NCBI GenBank assembly: GCA_947455205.1
Contig: CANGNF010000036.1
Span: 1-52,996 of the forward strand
DNA: 52,996 nucleotides
From: Acetobacteraceae bacterium
GTDB lineage: Bacteria; Pseudomonadota; Alphaproteobacteria; Acetobacterales; Acetobacteraceae
Reading direction: 5' to 3'
Both the position numbers and the translations under genes were made by a program. This document shows, in pieces, positions 32,091 to 41,516 of the stretch (its first letter is position 1; each line of letters opens with the position of its first letter). The notes under the pieces were generated by a model. The model was not told the origin of the DNA and did no database searches. It saw only the letters and a program-made list of their open reading frames with translations.

Positions 32091-33284
32091 ATGCGAGCCT
32101 TGCCCAAGCTGTTGCTGGTTACCTGCCATCGCTGGCCGAACCCGCCGCTGATGGCGCATGCGCTGGTGCGCGCCGGCTGGTCGGTGGGGCTGCTGGGGCC
32201 GTGGCGCCAGCCGGGGCGGCTGATGGGCGGGCTGGACTTCGTCGCCAGCCATAACGTGTTGAACCGCGAGGCCGGGGTCGTCAGCGCCTTCGCCGCCTGG
32301 CAGCCGGACCTGCTGGTGCCCTGCGACGACAGTGCTGCCGCGCTGCTGCATCGGCTGCGGCCGCGTGCCGGGGCGGCAGTGGCGCGCTGCATCACCCGTT
32401 CCCTGGGCGGGGAGGCCGAGGTCGAGACGGTGCTGTGCAAGAGCCGCTTCGTGGAGCGTGCCGCCGCCCTTGGCCTGCGTGTGCCGCCCTCGGCGATTGT
32501 GGCGGACCGGTCGGCGCTGCCGGCGGCGCTGGCCGTGGTGGGGCTGCCCTGCATGGTCAAGCGCGATGAAAGCTGGGGCGGCGCCGGGGTGGCCAGGGCG
32601 GCTTCGCCGGCCGAGGCGGCCGCGGCGCTGGCCCGCTTCAGCGCGCCACCGGGCTGGGCGCAGGTGCTGCGCGGCGTGCTGCTGCAACAGGATTTGAGCC
32701 TGCTGCGGGACCGGCTGCGCTTCCGCCCGCCCGGCCTGGCGCTGCAGGCCATGATGCCCGGCAGCGCCGTGAACCGCGCGGTGCTGTGCTGGCAGGGCCA
32801 GGTGCTGGCGGGCCTGACCATCGAGGCGCTGGCCACCCTGCCGCAGAACGGCCCGGCCAGCGTGGTGCGGGAGATCAGCCATGCCGGCATCGCCGAGGCC
32901 TGCGCGCACATGGTGGCGGCGCTGGGGCTGTCCGGCTTCGTCGGCTTCGACTTCATGCTGGACGCCGCCGGCGAGGCGCATCTGATCGAGCTGAACCCGC
33001 GGGTGACCCCGGCCTGCACGCTGCTGGTGCGGCGGGGCGAGGCGGTGGCGGCGCCGCTGCGCGCGGCCCTGGCCGGCGAAGCGCCGTCGGCAGCGGTGCC
33101 GGACGAGCCGGCGCCGGCGCCGCATGTGCTGTTTCCGCAGGAGTTGCAGCGCGACCCCGGCAGCGACTGGCTGCGCCGGCCGGCGCATCAGGTGCCGTGG
33201 GAGGAGCCGCGCCTGGTGCGCTGGTGCATCGACAACGCGCTGCGCCTGGGCCGGCAGGCCCGGCGACGCGCGGCCAGTGCCTGA
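32091..33284 (+). CDS. ATP-grasp family enzyme
   Basis: A 397-aa protein from the ATG at 32091; a TTG 12 bases earlier with a better-spaced GGGG is possible. The layout is that of carboxylate-amine ligases of the ATP-grasp fold: an N-terminal region (LLVTCHRWPNPPLMAHALVR), the ATP-binding segment VVGLPCMVKRDESWGGAGVA, and the metal-binding AHLIELNPRVTPACTLLVRR near the C-terminus. Such proteins join an acid to an amine or thiol using ATP. Near an exopolysaccharide locus it may decorate sugars, but substrates are unknown. Confidence 0.8.
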   Translation: MRALPKLLLVTCHRWPNPPLMAHALVRAGWSVGLLGPWRQPGRLMGGLDFVASHNVLNREAGVVSAFAAWQPDLLVPCDDSAAALLHRLRPRAGAAVARCITRSLGGEAEVETVLCKSRFVERAAALGLRVPPSAIVADRSALPAALAVVGLPCMVKRDESWGGAGVARAASPAEAAAALARFSAPPGWAQVLRGVLLQQDLSLLRDRLRFRPPGLALQAMMPGSAVNRAVLCWQGQVLAGLTIEALATLPQNGPASVVREISHAGIAEACAHMVAALGLSGFVGFDFMLDAAGEAHLIELNPRVTPACTLLVRRGEAVAAPLRAALAGEAPSAAVPDEPAPAPHVLFPQELQRDPGSDWLRRPAHQVPWEEPRLVRWCIDNALRLGRQARRRAASA

Positions 33285-33484
33285 ACGCACTCGGTGACCC
33301 GCGCGGTGTGCGGGGGCGTTACTGGGCAAAGCTGAACCGTGCCCGGAGCCGGGCATGGGGTGAACCCAGCCACGCCAGGGTGGGGGTCACTCTTCGGTGG
33401 GCTTGGGCGGCTGGGCCATGATCGCCGCTTGCTGAAGCGGTGCGTCGATCGCGGGGCTGACCCTCGCCCCCGGCCGGTCAGGCC

Positions 33485-35311
33485 CTAATGCAGCCGCCGA
33501 GAGCGGTCGCGCAGCATGGCGGTCACCTCGTCCGGCTGGGCGAAGCGCGGGAAGGTGCCGCTGGCCAGCTGGTCCAGCGTCGGCGCCGGCAGGCCCAGGC
33601 GGCTGGCATAAATCCAGGAATAGGCCATCACCCGCTGGACGAAGTTGCGCGTCTCGTCGATCGGGATGCTCTCGATGAACAGGAAGGGGTCGTCGCGGTG
33701 GCCGCTGGCCGGCAGCCACTTCTGCAGGCTGCCGATGCCGGCATTGTAGGCCGCCAGCACCCGTACCAGGTTGCCGTCCACCGCCTCATGCCGCGCCAGC
33801 ACGTGCATGTAGCGCTGGCCGACCTCCAGGCTGAAGGCAGGGTCGTGCAGGCGCTGGACGCCGGCGCCGCGCAGGCTGGGGTCGTTGGCGACATAGCTGG
33901 CGGTGGCCGGCATGATCTGCAGCAGGCCACGGGCGCCGGCCGGGGAGATCACCCGGCTGTCGAAATTGCTTTCCTGCAGGGCCAGCGCATAGAGCAGCGA
34001 GGGGTCCACCCGGAAGCCGCCCTGCGGCACCAGCTGCGGCACCGGGAAGCGGGCGAAGTCGCGCGGGCGGCCGTCCACGGTCTGCGAGGCCGCGGCCAGC
34101 TGCGCCGCCAGCTGGGTCAGCCCGGCCTGATTTGCCACCACCAGCATGGCCTGCACCAGGCCGGGGTTGTTCTTGGCCTGGCCCCATAGCTGGCGCAGCT
34201 CGGCCTCGCCGCGCGTGGTCTGGCCCACCTGCAGCAGCGCCAGGGCGCGCCAACCGCCGGCCACTTCGGCCACCGCGGCGGCCTCGGCCTCTCCGGCCAG
34301 GTCCTGTTCCCAGGCGAAGCCGCTGGGCAGCCCCAGCGCCCGGCGGGCGACCAGGCCGTAGAAGGTGCGCGGCTCCTGCGCCGCCTGGAGCATCCAGGAC
34401 ACGTAGAGCTGCGGCTTGCGGCTGCGGACCGCGGCGCGCGCGGTCCAGAAGGCGGCGGCGGCGCGCAGCGCGGGCGTCGCCTCGGCCCGGGCGGCACGCT
34501 CGAAGAAGGGCAGGGCGGCCTCGTAGCGTTCCTGCCCCCAGGCGGCCAGCCCGGCCACGAAGGCGGCGGCGGCGCGGTTGTCGGTGCCGCGGGCCACCTC
34601 GGCGGCGGCGCGGAAGGCGGCGTCGTCATGCCCGGCCTGGAACAGGGCCTGGGCGAGTTCGGTCTTCAGCCGGGCGGCATAGGCCGGGGACAGGCGGCTG
34701 CGCTGGATCAGCGTGATGCCGCCGGCCAGGTTGCCCTCGCGCCCCTTGGCCCAGACCTGGCGGTCCAGCGCGGGGCTGCGGGCCAGGGTCGGCGCGGCGG
34801 GGTCCTGGTCCTCGGGCGCCAGCTCGGTCTCGGGCGGCAGCGGCTCCGGCGCCGGTGGCGGGTCCGGCATCACGGCGCCACGCGGCAGCCGGCGGGCCAG
34901 CAGCTCGTGCAGCGCCGGGGCGTCGGGGTGGTCGGCGTATTGCGCCAGCCAGGCCTGCAGCAGCTCTGGGCTGGGCTCGGCGGCGGGGCGGACATAGCGG
35001 TCGGCCAGGATGTGGCCCATGAGGCGGCGGTCATCCAGCCGCTCGGTTTCCCGCGCGGCGCCAGCCAGGTCCCCACGGCCCTGGAGGTCGAAGACGCGTC
35101 TCAGCCGCGCGGCGTCGGACGGAGCCAACACCTGCGGCAAGCCGGGCACGGCACCACTGGTGCTCGGCCGGGGAACGCTCATGGCGGTTTGGTCATCGGC
35201 CCGTTGCGCCTGGGCGGGAACCTGAGCCCCCAACCAAAGCGTCGCCCCCAACATCATCCCGCTGAGTAGCGGGCGAAGGGAACGCGGGGCCATGGGGCTG
35301 TCAGCTCGCAT
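33485..35311 (-). CDS. Soluble lytic murein transglycosylase (Slt70-like)
   Basis: A 608-aa exported protein. The signal peptide (RPLLSGMMLGATLWLGAQVPAQA) favours the ATG at 35311 over the longest frame. A long superhelical alpha region (about 60-420) is followed by the catalytic domain: YALALQESNFDSRVISPAGA with the active Glu near 447, RGLLQIMPATASYVA, and later LAAYNAGIGSLQKWLP and NFVQRVMAYSWIYASRLG. It cuts peptidoglycan glycan strands to 1,6-anhydro ends in the periplasm. The proline-rich segment at about 160-190 is a linker. Confidence 0.9.
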   Translation of the reverse strand: MRADSPMAPRSLRPLLSGMMLGATLWLGAQVPAQAQRADDQTAMSVPRPSTSGAVPGLPQVLAPSDAARLRRVFDLQGRGDLAGAARETERLDDRRLMGHILADRYVRPAAEPSPELLQAWLAQYADHPDAPALHELLARRLPRGAVMPDPPPAPEPLPPETELAPEDQDPAAPTLARSPALDRQVWAKGREGNLAGGITLIQRSRLSPAYAARLKTELAQALFQAGHDDAAFRAAAEVARGTDNRAAAAFVAGLAAWGQERYEAALPFFERAARAEATPALRAAAAFWTARAAVRSRKPQLYVSWMLQAAQEPRTFYGLVARRALGLPSGFAWEQDLAGEAEAAAVAEVAGGWRALALLQVGQTTRGEAELRQLWGQAKNNPGLVQAMLVVANQAGLTQLAAQLAAASQTVDGRPRDFARFPVPQLVPQGGFRVDPSLLYALALQESNFDSRVISPAGARGLLQIMPATASYVANDPSLRGAGVQRLHDPAFSLEVGQRYMHVLARHEAVDGNLVRVLAAYNAGIGSLQKWLPASGHRDDPFLFIESIPIDETRNFVQRVMAYSWIYASRLGLPAPTLDQLASGTFPRFAQPDEVTAMLRDRSRRLH

Positions 35312-35449
35312 GGCGGCGGTCCCGATAGCGGTGGAAGCGCCATCGACGCAACCCCTATTTTTCGCGAGGCCCCAGGTAAACTCTATGAAAGCAGAGCAAT
35401 CCGCGTGCAACGCCCCCAAGTAAGGCGAAACGGTGGCAATGCCGGGGCG

Positions 35450-36307
35450 TCAATCACCATCGAGTGTTCTGCGCAGCAGCAGCAGATCGGCCCATGCGTC
35501 ACGCTTGGCCAGGGGGTTTCGCAGCAGGTAGGCGGGATGTAGCGTTGCCAGGGCAGGAAGCGTTGACTCTTTATCAATCATTACTTCTCGCCAACGGCCT
35601 CTTAGCCTGGTGATGCCGTCCTTGGCGCCCAAAAGGGCCTTGGCGGAGACGCCACCCAGCAGCAACAGCCGCCTTGGCCTTGCCAGGGCGATGTGGCGCA
35701 GCACGAAGGGCAGGAACAGGGCGATCTCCGCATCGGTGGGCGTGCGGTTGCCCGGCGGCCGAAACGGCAGGATGTTGGTGATGTAACAACCGCCGTCGCG
35801 CGACAGCCCGACACTGGCCAGCATGCGGTCCAGCAACTGGCCGGAAACGCCGACGAAGGGGCGGCCGAGGCGGTCCTCGTCGGCGCCCGGCGCCTCCCCC
35901 ACCAGCATCAGCGGTGCGCCGGCGGTGCCGTCGGCAAAGACCAGGTTGGTCGCGGTTTCCCGCCGCGTGCTGCCATCGAAGCCCGCCATGGCCGCCTGCA
36001 CCTCGGCCAGCGGGGTGGCGCCGGCGGCCAGTTCGGCGGCGCGGCTGGCGGCCGGCGGCGCCAGCAGGGTCGGGCGCGCGCCCGGGCGGGGCGGGGCAGG
36101 GCGGGGCGTGCCGGGGGCGGCATCCGGCCCGGCCGCTGCCAAGCCAGGGGCAAGCGCAGGGGCCAGCGCCGGGGCGGCCAGCCGCGGCACGGTGCGGTCC
36201 AGGGCCGCGTCCAGCAGCGCCTCGTCGGCGCCCCAGTCCAGCTGCAGCCGCAGCGCCGCCAGCAGCACGGCCCTTGCGTCGGGCGCCTCGGTCATCACAT
36301 CGGCCAT
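35450..36307 (-). CDS. Uracil-DNA glycosylase, family 4-like, without Fe-S cysteines
   Basis: A 285-aa protein with an Ala/Pro-rich N-terminal 100 residues. The catalytic domain follows: [19 protein letters not shown] (motif A), [20 protein letters not shown] and [10 protein letters not shown] (motif B His). Family 4 enzymes remove uracil from DNA and normally hold a 4Fe-4S cluster with four Cys. Here the two N-terminal Cys, the Cys of the KCRPPGNR motif (LPFRPPGNR instead) and the following one are all absent; the protein has a single Cys. The start is the ATG at 36307. Confidence 0.85.
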   Translation of the reverse strand: MADVMTEAPDARAVLLAALRLQLDWGADEALLDAALDRTVPRLAAPALAPALAPGLAAAGPDAAPGTPRPAPPRPGARPTLLAPPAASRAAELAAGATPLAEVQAAMAGFDGSTRRETATNLVFADGTAGAPLMLVGEAPGADEDRLGRPFVGVSGQLLDRMLASVGLSRDGGCYITNILPFRPPGNRTPTDAEIALFLPFVLRHIALARPRRLLLLGGVSAKALLGAKDGITRLRGRWREVMIDKESTLPALATLHPAYLLRNPLAKRDAWADLLLLRRTLDGD

Positions 36308-36390
36308 GGCGGTGATATCAGGCCGCGGCGGGGTTCCGCGCAACCCGCCCCTCCGCTACAGGAGGAGGCGACAAGAGGAGGGGCAAGCCC

Positions 36391-38040
36391 ATGGCCGAGG
36401 ACGGCATCGAACGCGAAGCGATGGAATTCGACGTGCTGATCGTCGGCGGCGGCCCCTCCGGCCTGGCCGCGGCGATCCGCCTGAAGCAGCTGAACGCCGA
36501 CCTGGCGGTGTGCCTAGTGGAGAAGGGCAGCGAGATCGGCGCCCATATCCTCTCCGGCGCGGTGCTGGAGCCGCGGGCGCTGGATGAGCTGATCCCGGAT
36601 TGGCGCGAGGATCCGCCGGCGCTGATGACGCCGGCCACCGATGACCGCTTCATGCTGCTGACCGAGACGAAGGCATACAAGATGCCGACGCCGCCGCAGA
36701 TGAACAACCACGGCAACTACATCGTCTCGTTGGGCAACGTGGCGCGCTGGCTTGGCGCCAGGGCCGAGGCGCTGGGCGTGGAGATCTACCCGGGCTTCGC
36801 GGCGTCGGAGACGATCATCGAGGACGGCCAGGTCAAGGGCGTCGTCGCCGGCGTCATGGGCATCGAGAAGTCGGGCGAGCAGGGGCCGAACTACCAGCCG
36901 GGCATGGAGCTGCGCGCGACCTACACGCTGTTCGCCGAGGGCTGCCGCGGCAGCCTGACCAAGCAGTTGTTCCAGCGCTACGACCTGCGCGACGGCGTGG
37001 CGCCGCAGACCTATGGCCTGGGCATGAAGGAGCTGTGGGAGATCCCGAAGGAGAACCACACCCCCGGCCTGATCTGGCACAGCACCGGCTGGCCGATGAA
37101 GTCCGACACCTATGGCGGCAGCTGGCTGTACATGCTGGGCGACAACCTGGTCAGCATCGGCTTCGTCGTCGGGCTGGACTACCCCAACCCCTGGCTCTCG
37201 CCTTTCGATGAGTTCCAGCGCTTCAAGACGCACCCGGAGGTGCGGAAGATGCTGGAGGGCGGCAAGCGCATCAGCTACGGCGCCCGCGCGCTGAACGAGG
37301 GCGGGCTGCAGGCGATCCCGAAGCTGGTCTTCCCGGGCGGCATGCTGATCGGCGACACCGCCGGCTTCCTCAACGTGCCCAAGATCAAGGGCACGCATAC
37401 CAGCATGAAGAGCGGCATGGTGGCGGCCGAGGCCGTGGCCGCCGCGCTGGCCGGCAAGGAGCGCCCGGCGGTGCTGGACAGCTACCCCACCGCGCTGGAA
37501 GCCAGCTGGGTGTATGAGGAGCTGAAGGCGGTGCGGAACATCCGCCCGGCCTTCGCCAAGTGGGGCATGTGGGGCGGCCTGGTGAACGCCGCGCTGGACA
37601 CCTACCTGTTCCGCGGCAAGGCGCCCTGGACCATGACCCACCACGCCGACCACGAGACGCTGAAGAAGGCGTCCGAGTGCGAGAAGATCAGCTACCCCCG
37701 CCCGGACGGCAAGCTGACCTTCGACCGGCTGAGCAGCGTCTTCCTCAGCAACACCAACCATGAGGAAGACCAGCCCGCCCACCTGAAGCTGAAGGACCCT
37801 TCCAAGTGGAAGGCGGTGAACTACGACACCTTCGGCAGCCCGGAGAGCCGCTACTGCCCGGCCGGCGTGTACGAGGCCGTGGGCGCCGAGCTGGGCAATG
37901 GCGAGGGCGAGATGCACCTGGTGATCAACGCGCAGAACTGCGTGCATTGCAAAACCTGCGACATCAAGGACCCGACGCAGAACATCGACTGGTGCACGCC
38001 GGAGGGCGGCGGCGGGCCGAACTACATCGGCGGGATGTAA
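36391..38040 (+). CDS. Electron transfer flavoprotein-ubiquinone oxidoreductase
   Basis: A 549-aa membrane-associated flavoprotein that passes electrons from ETF (fatty-acid and amino-acid oxidation) to ubiquinone. It opens with the FAD dinucleotide motif FDVLIVGGGPSGLAAAIRL. The middle holds GCRGSLTKQLFQRYDLRDGV and KIKGTHTSMKSGMVAAEAVA. The C-terminal cluster domain has the expected cysteines in SRYCPAGVYE and NCVHCKTCDIKDPTQNIDW. Length matches the family. AGGAGG sites precede the ATG. Confidence 0.95.
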   Translation: MAEDGIEREAMEFDVLIVGGGPSGLAAAIRLKQLNADLAVCLVEKGSEIGAHILSGAVLEPRALDELIPDWREDPPALMTPATDDRFMLLTETKAYKMPTPPQMNNHGNYIVSLGNVARWLGARAEALGVEIYPGFAASETIIEDGQVKGVVAGVMGIEKSGEQGPNYQPGMELRATYTLFAEGCRGSLTKQLFQRYDLRDGVAPQTYGLGMKELWEIPKENHTPGLIWHSTGWPMKSDTYGGSWLYMLGDNLVSIGFVVGLDYPNPWLSPFDEFQRFKTHPEVRKMLEGGKRISYGARALNEGGLQAIPKLVFPGGMLIGDTAGFLNVPKIKGTHTSMKSGMVAAEAVAAALAGKERPAVLDSYPTALEASWVYEELKAVRNIRPAFAKWGMWGGLVNAALDTYLFRGKAPWTMTHHADHETLKKASECEKISYPRPDGKLTFDRLSSVFLSNTNHEEDQPAHLKLKDPSKWKAVNYDTFGSPESRYCPAGVYEAVGAELGNGEGEMHLVINAQNCVHCKTCDIKDPTQNIDWCTPEGGGGPNYIGGM

Positions 38041-38143
38041 TCGTGGCGGCCTCCCGACCGCGCTGACGCGGTTGGGCGGCGGCGGGCCGAACTGCATCGG
38101 CGGGATGTGACCGCGGCGGCCGCCCGACCGCTTTAACGTCGTT
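38004..38143. repeat. 70-bp tandem duplication over the ETF-QO stop
   Basis: Two 70-bp units (38004-38073 and 38074-38143) match at about 60 of 70 positions. The first unit includes the last 12 codons and stop of ETF-QO; the second is a non-coding echo with TGA in place of TAA. Each unit contains a palindrome, so it resembles a REP-type element that has captured the gene end. Confidence 0.8.
38049..38080 (+). terminator. Strong hairpin after ETF-QO
   Basis: A 14-bp stem (38049-38062 with 38067-38080) with one mismatch and one G-T pair closes a CTGA loop, 9 bases after the stop codon. No U run follows, so if it terminates transcription it is not the classical form. A weaker hairpin lies in the second repeat unit (38119-38150). 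Confidence 0.45.
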
Positions 38144-38224
38144 CGGCGGCGGCGGCGCCCGGTGGACAACGCCGCCCCGCCCCGCGACACTCCCGCCCCC
38201 AATCCAGGCGGGAGGAAACACCCC

Positions 38225-39109
38225 ATGCTCAAGCTCATCGGTGTCGCGCGGTCGCGCAATTTCCGCTGCCTCTGGGCGGCCGAGGAAGCCGGCATCCCCT
38301 ATGAGCATGTCCAGACCCCGTTCACCGACATCAAGGCCGCGCCGTTCCTGGCGCTGAACCCCAACGGCAAGCTGCCGGCCATGCAGGATGGCGACCTCGT
38401 CCTGTTCGAATCGCTGGCCATCAACCTGCACATCGCCAGCAAGGTGGGCGCCCCGTTCAACCCCGCCGGCGACGACCATGCCCGCGCCCTGCAATGGACG
38501 CTGTGGGCGGCGACGGAGGCCGAGCCGGCCATGTTCCAATGGGGCATCCACGCCTACATGCGCCCGCCCGAACAGCGCGACGCCGCGCAGGCCGCCGCCG
38601 GCAAGGCCGCCACCGACGACCGGCTGGCGGTGCTGGAAGGCCACCTGGCCCAGCGCCCCTATCTGCTGGGCGAGAGCTTCACCATCGCCGACTGCAACCT
38701 GGCCGCCATCTACTACGGCAGCTGGATGAACGGCTTCGAGTTCCAGCGCTTCCCCAAGGTGCTGGCCTGGCTGGAACGCTGCTTCACCCGCCCGGCGGCG
38801 CTGCGCGCCCGGCGGCTGCGCGAAGACTGGGTGGGCGATGTGGTCGCCTTCCGCGAAGCCCTGGCGGCCGAGGGCTATACCGAGGTGGTGGAGCGCAGCC
38901 AGCCCGCCGGCATGAAGCTGGCCGAGCATACCCATGGCTGGGACGCCCGCGGCTTCGTGCTGGCCGGGGAGTTCCGCGTCATCAGCCAGGCCTGCGGCGA
39001 CCAGGGCGGCGGGGCCGGTGCCGGCTTCGCCCTGCCGGCCAATACCCCGCATTACGAGACCACCGGCGCCGCCGGCGCCCGCGTGCTGATCGGCCGGCGC
39101 ACCCAGTGA
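38225..39109 (+). CDS. Glutathione S-transferase fused to a cupin domain
   Basis: A 294-aa protein from an ATG with GGGAGG 9 bases upstream. Residues 1-205 are a GST: thioredoxin-like half (LKLIGVARSRNFRCLWAAEE; FLALNPNGKLPAMQDGDLVL; FESLAINLHI) and helical half (LLGESFTIADCNLAAIYYGS). From about 220 a small cupin-like domain follows (QPAGMKLAEHTHGWDARGFV; LAGEFRVI; FALPANTPHYETTGAAGARV) with metal-type His-x-His. This combination suggests a glutathione-dependent enzyme with a sensing or second catalytic barrel. The stop overlaps the next start (GTGA). Confidence 0.85.
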   Translation: MLKLIGVARSRNFRCLWAAEEAGIPYEHVQTPFTDIKAAPFLALNPNGKLPAMQDGDLVLFESLAINLHIASKVGAPFNPAGDDHARALQWTLWAATEAEPAMFQWGIHAYMRPPEQRDAAQAAAGKAATDDRLAVLEGHLAQRPYLLGESFTIADCNLAAIYYGSWMNGFEFQRFPKVLAWLERCFTRPAALRARRLREDWVGDVVAFREALAAEGYTEVVERSQPAGMKLAEHTHGWDARGFVLAGEFRVISQACGDQGGGAGAGFALPANTPHYETTGAAGARVLIGRRTQ

Positions 39110-39747
39110 GCAAGGCGGTCCGCGCGGAGCTGATCGCCGCGGCGCAGTCGCTGGATGGGCTGGGCTTCATGCCCAGCAAGTCCGGCAATCTCTCGGTGCG
39201 GACCAGGCATGGCTTCCTGATCACCCCCTCGGCGCTGCCCTATGCCGAGACCACGCCCGCCGACCTGGTGGAATGCGATGCCGACGGCGCGGTGCTGAAG
39301 GGCAAGCGCAAGCCCAGCAGCGAATGGCGCCTGCATGCCGAGCTGTACAAGGCCCGGCCGGAAGCCCAGGCGGTGGTGCATACCCACAGCCCGCTGGCCA
39401 CCGCCCTGTCCTGCGCCCGGCAGGGGCTGCCGCCCTTCCACTACATGATCGTGATGGGCGGCGGCGGCGACATCCGCTGCTCGCGCTACGCCACCTTCGG
39501 CACCCAGGCGCTGGCGGAAGCCGGGGTGGAGGCGCTGGCCGGGCGCAAGGCGGCGCTGTTGGCCAATCATGGCGTCCTGGCCTTCGGGCGGACGCTGGCC
39601 GGGGCCAAGGCGCTGGCGATGGAGGTGGAGAACCTGGCGCGGGAATACCTGACGCTGCTCTCCGCCGGGCTGGCGCCGGTGCTGCTGACCCCGGCGGAGC
39701 TGGAGGAGGTCGTGGCGCAATTCGGCGGCTATGGCCGGCTGGGCTGA
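39106..39747 (+). CDS. Class II aldolase/adducin-family protein
   Basis: A 213-aa protein starting at a GTG that overlaps the GST-cupin stop. It has the zinc-site motif of fuculose-phosphate aldolases (VVHTHSPLATALSCARQG), the later His (ALLANHGVLAFG) and a likely catalytic Glu in KPSSEWRLHAELYKA. The opening SLDGLGFMPSKSGNLSVRTR matches the family N-terminus. It would cleave or epimerise a phosphorylated hydroxy-aldehyde or ketone. Coupling to the GST-cupin gene suggests a shared catabolic or detoxification path, which is inference. Confidence 0.88.
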   Translation: MSKAVRAELIAAAQSLDGLGFMPSKSGNLSVRTRHGFLITPSALPYAETTPADLVECDADGAVLKGKRKPSSEWRLHAELYKARPEAQAVVHTHSPLATALSCARQGLPPFHYMIVMGGGGDIRCSRYATFGTQALAEAGVEALAGRKAALLANHGVLAFGRTLAGAKALAMEVENLAREYLTLLSAGLAPVLLTPAELEEVVAQFGGYGRLG

Positions 39748-39805
39748 GGCCGGGGCGGTGCAAGCGGGCTATGCCGCAGTGCGGTGGCGCTGCTAGCTTG
39801 CGGCC

Positions 39806-41512
39806 ATGCCCATGCACGCCCCTTTCCGGCGCCTACCCCTGTTGGCGGTGGCCCTTCTCTCGGCCTGCGCCGCTGGCGGCGGGGAAGGCACCGGCCTGCG
39901 GATCGGCGGCGGGCCGCCGGTCAGCGGGGCCTTCGGCGCCTACCTGGCCGGGCGCTTCGCCGCCGCCGAGACCGACACGACGGTGGCCGCCGACAGCCTG
40001 ATGCATGCGCTGCGGGTGGACCCCGACCAGCCGGAACTGCGCACCCGCGCCTTTCTGGCGGCGCTGATGGATGGCCGCAGCGACGCGCTGCGCCTGGCCC
40101 GGCAGCTGCCGGACAACGTCATCGCCAACCTGCTGCTGGTGGGCAGCGACGTGCAGGGTGGCCGCTGGGACCGCGCCGAGCAGCGGCTGCGGGCGCTGAA
40201 CCGCGCCGGGCCGGTCCAGGTGCTGCAGCCGCCCCTGCTGGCCTGGGTGCTGCTGGGCCGCGGCCAGCCGGATGCAGCGCTGGCGCTGCTGCGCCCGGCG
40301 GTGGAGGGCAACCGGCTGCGGGCCCTGAGCGCGCTGCATGCCGGGCTGATCGCCGATGTCGCCGGGCGGCAGCGCGAGGCCGAGCGCCTGGTGCGGCTGG
40401 CCATGGCCGACCAGCCGGTGGCCAGCCTGCGCCTGGCCACCCTGGCCGCCGGCGTGCTGGCCCGCAACGGCCATGCGGCGGACGCGCAGCGCCTGCTGGA
40501 AGCCCTGGGCCAGACCGGCGACGACGCTGCCCTGGCCGCCGCCGAGCCGAACCGCCGCATGCTGCTGGCGGCGCGCGGCGTGGCGACGCCGGCCGATGGC
40601 ATGGCCGAGGCCTATGTCGCCCTGGCGGCAGATATGCGCGCCCAGGCGCAGCAGGATATTGCCATGGTGCTGGCCCAGCTGGCGCTGCGGCTGCGCCCCG
40701 GCTTCGCCCCGGCATTGATCCTCAGCGCCGACGTGCTGGCCGAGCAGTCGCACGAGGATGCCGCCTTGCGCGCGCTGGACGGCATTGCCGCCGACGACCC
40801 GCTGGCCGGCGTGGTGGCGCTGCGCCGCGCCGCCCTGCTGGACAAGCTGAACCGGGCCGACGAGGGCGTGGTCCTGCTGCGCCGCCTGGCCGAGGCCTAC
40901 CCGAACCAGCCGCAGCCCATGGCCCGGCTGGGCGACCTGCTGCGCCGGCGGGAACGCTATGCCGAGGCCGCCGCGGCCTACGACCAGGCGGTGCGCCGCA
41001 CCGGCACGCTGCGGGGCCGCGACTGGCCGTTGCTGTACGCCCGCGGCATCTCGCGGGAACGGTCGGAAAACTGGGCCGGCGCCGAGGCCGATCTGCTGCG
41101 CGCGCTGGAATTGGCACCGGAGCAGCCGCTGGTGCTGAACTACCTGGGCTATTCCTGGGCCGAGCAGAACAAGAACCTGGACCGCGCCAAGGCCATGCTG
41201 CTGCGCGCGACCGAGCTGCGGCCGCAGGATGGCAACATCGCGGACAGCCTGGGCTGGGTGCTGTTCCGCCTGGGCGACCTGCGCGGCGCCATCACCTGGC
41301 TGGAGAAGGCGGTGGAGCTGGAGCCGCGCAACAGCGTCATCAACGACCACCTGGGCGACGCCTACTGGGCCGCCGGGCGCCAGCGGGAAGGCCGCTTCCA
41401 GTGGCGTCGCGCCCTGACGACGGACCCCGAGGCACCGGAGATCCCGAAGATCGAGGCCAAGCTGCGCGACGGCCTGCCCGGCTACCCCGCCGCCAGCCAG
41501 GCGGCGCGCTGA
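39806..41512 (+). CDS. TPR-repeat lipoprotein
   Basis: A 568-aa protein with a lipoprotein signal ([12 protein letters not shown]; acylated Cys21). The rest is tetratricopeptide repeats, clearest in the second half: [60 protein letters not shown] and [20 protein letters not shown]. It would sit on the periplasmic side of a membrane as a scaffold. It ends 4 bases before ispE. Many alphaproteobacteria carry a TPR gene just upstream of ispE. Confidence 0.88.
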   Translation: MPMHAPFRRLPLLAVALLSACAAGGGEGTGLRIGGGPPVSGAFGAYLAGRFAAAETDTTVAADSLMHALRVDPDQPELRTRAFLAALMDGRSDALRLARQLPDNVIANLLLVGSDVQGGRWDRAEQRLRALNRAGPVQVLQPPLLAWVLLGRGQPDAALALLRPAVEGNRLRALSALHAGLIADVAGRQREAERLVRLAMADQPVASLRLATLAAGVLARNGHAADAQRLLEALGQTGDDAALAAAEPNRRMLLAARGVATPADGMAEAYVALAADMRAQAQQDIAMVLAQLALRLRPGFAPALILSADVLAEQSHEDAALRALDGIAADDPLAGVVALRRAALLDKLNRADEGVVLLRRLAEAYPNQPQPMARLGDLLRRRERYAEAAAAYDQAVRRTGTLRGRDWPLLYARGISRERSENWAGAEADLLRALELAPEQPLVLNYLGYSWAEQNKNLDRAKAMLLRATELRPQDGNIADSLGWVLFRLGDLRGAITWLEKAVELEPRNSVINDHLGDAYWAAGRQREGRFQWRRALTTDPEAPEIPKIEAKLRDGLPGYPAASQAAR

Positions 41513-41516
41513 GGCC

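Noticed and set aside
33285..33484. Short reading frame MAQPPKPTEE and a weak hairpin after the ATP-grasp gene
   Set aside because: The peptide is too short with no supporting signal, and the stem is only 5 bp without a U run.
36514..38295. 593-codon minus-strand frame opposite ETF-QO
   Set aside because: ETF-QO is unmistakable on the plus strand; the antisense frame has no domain.
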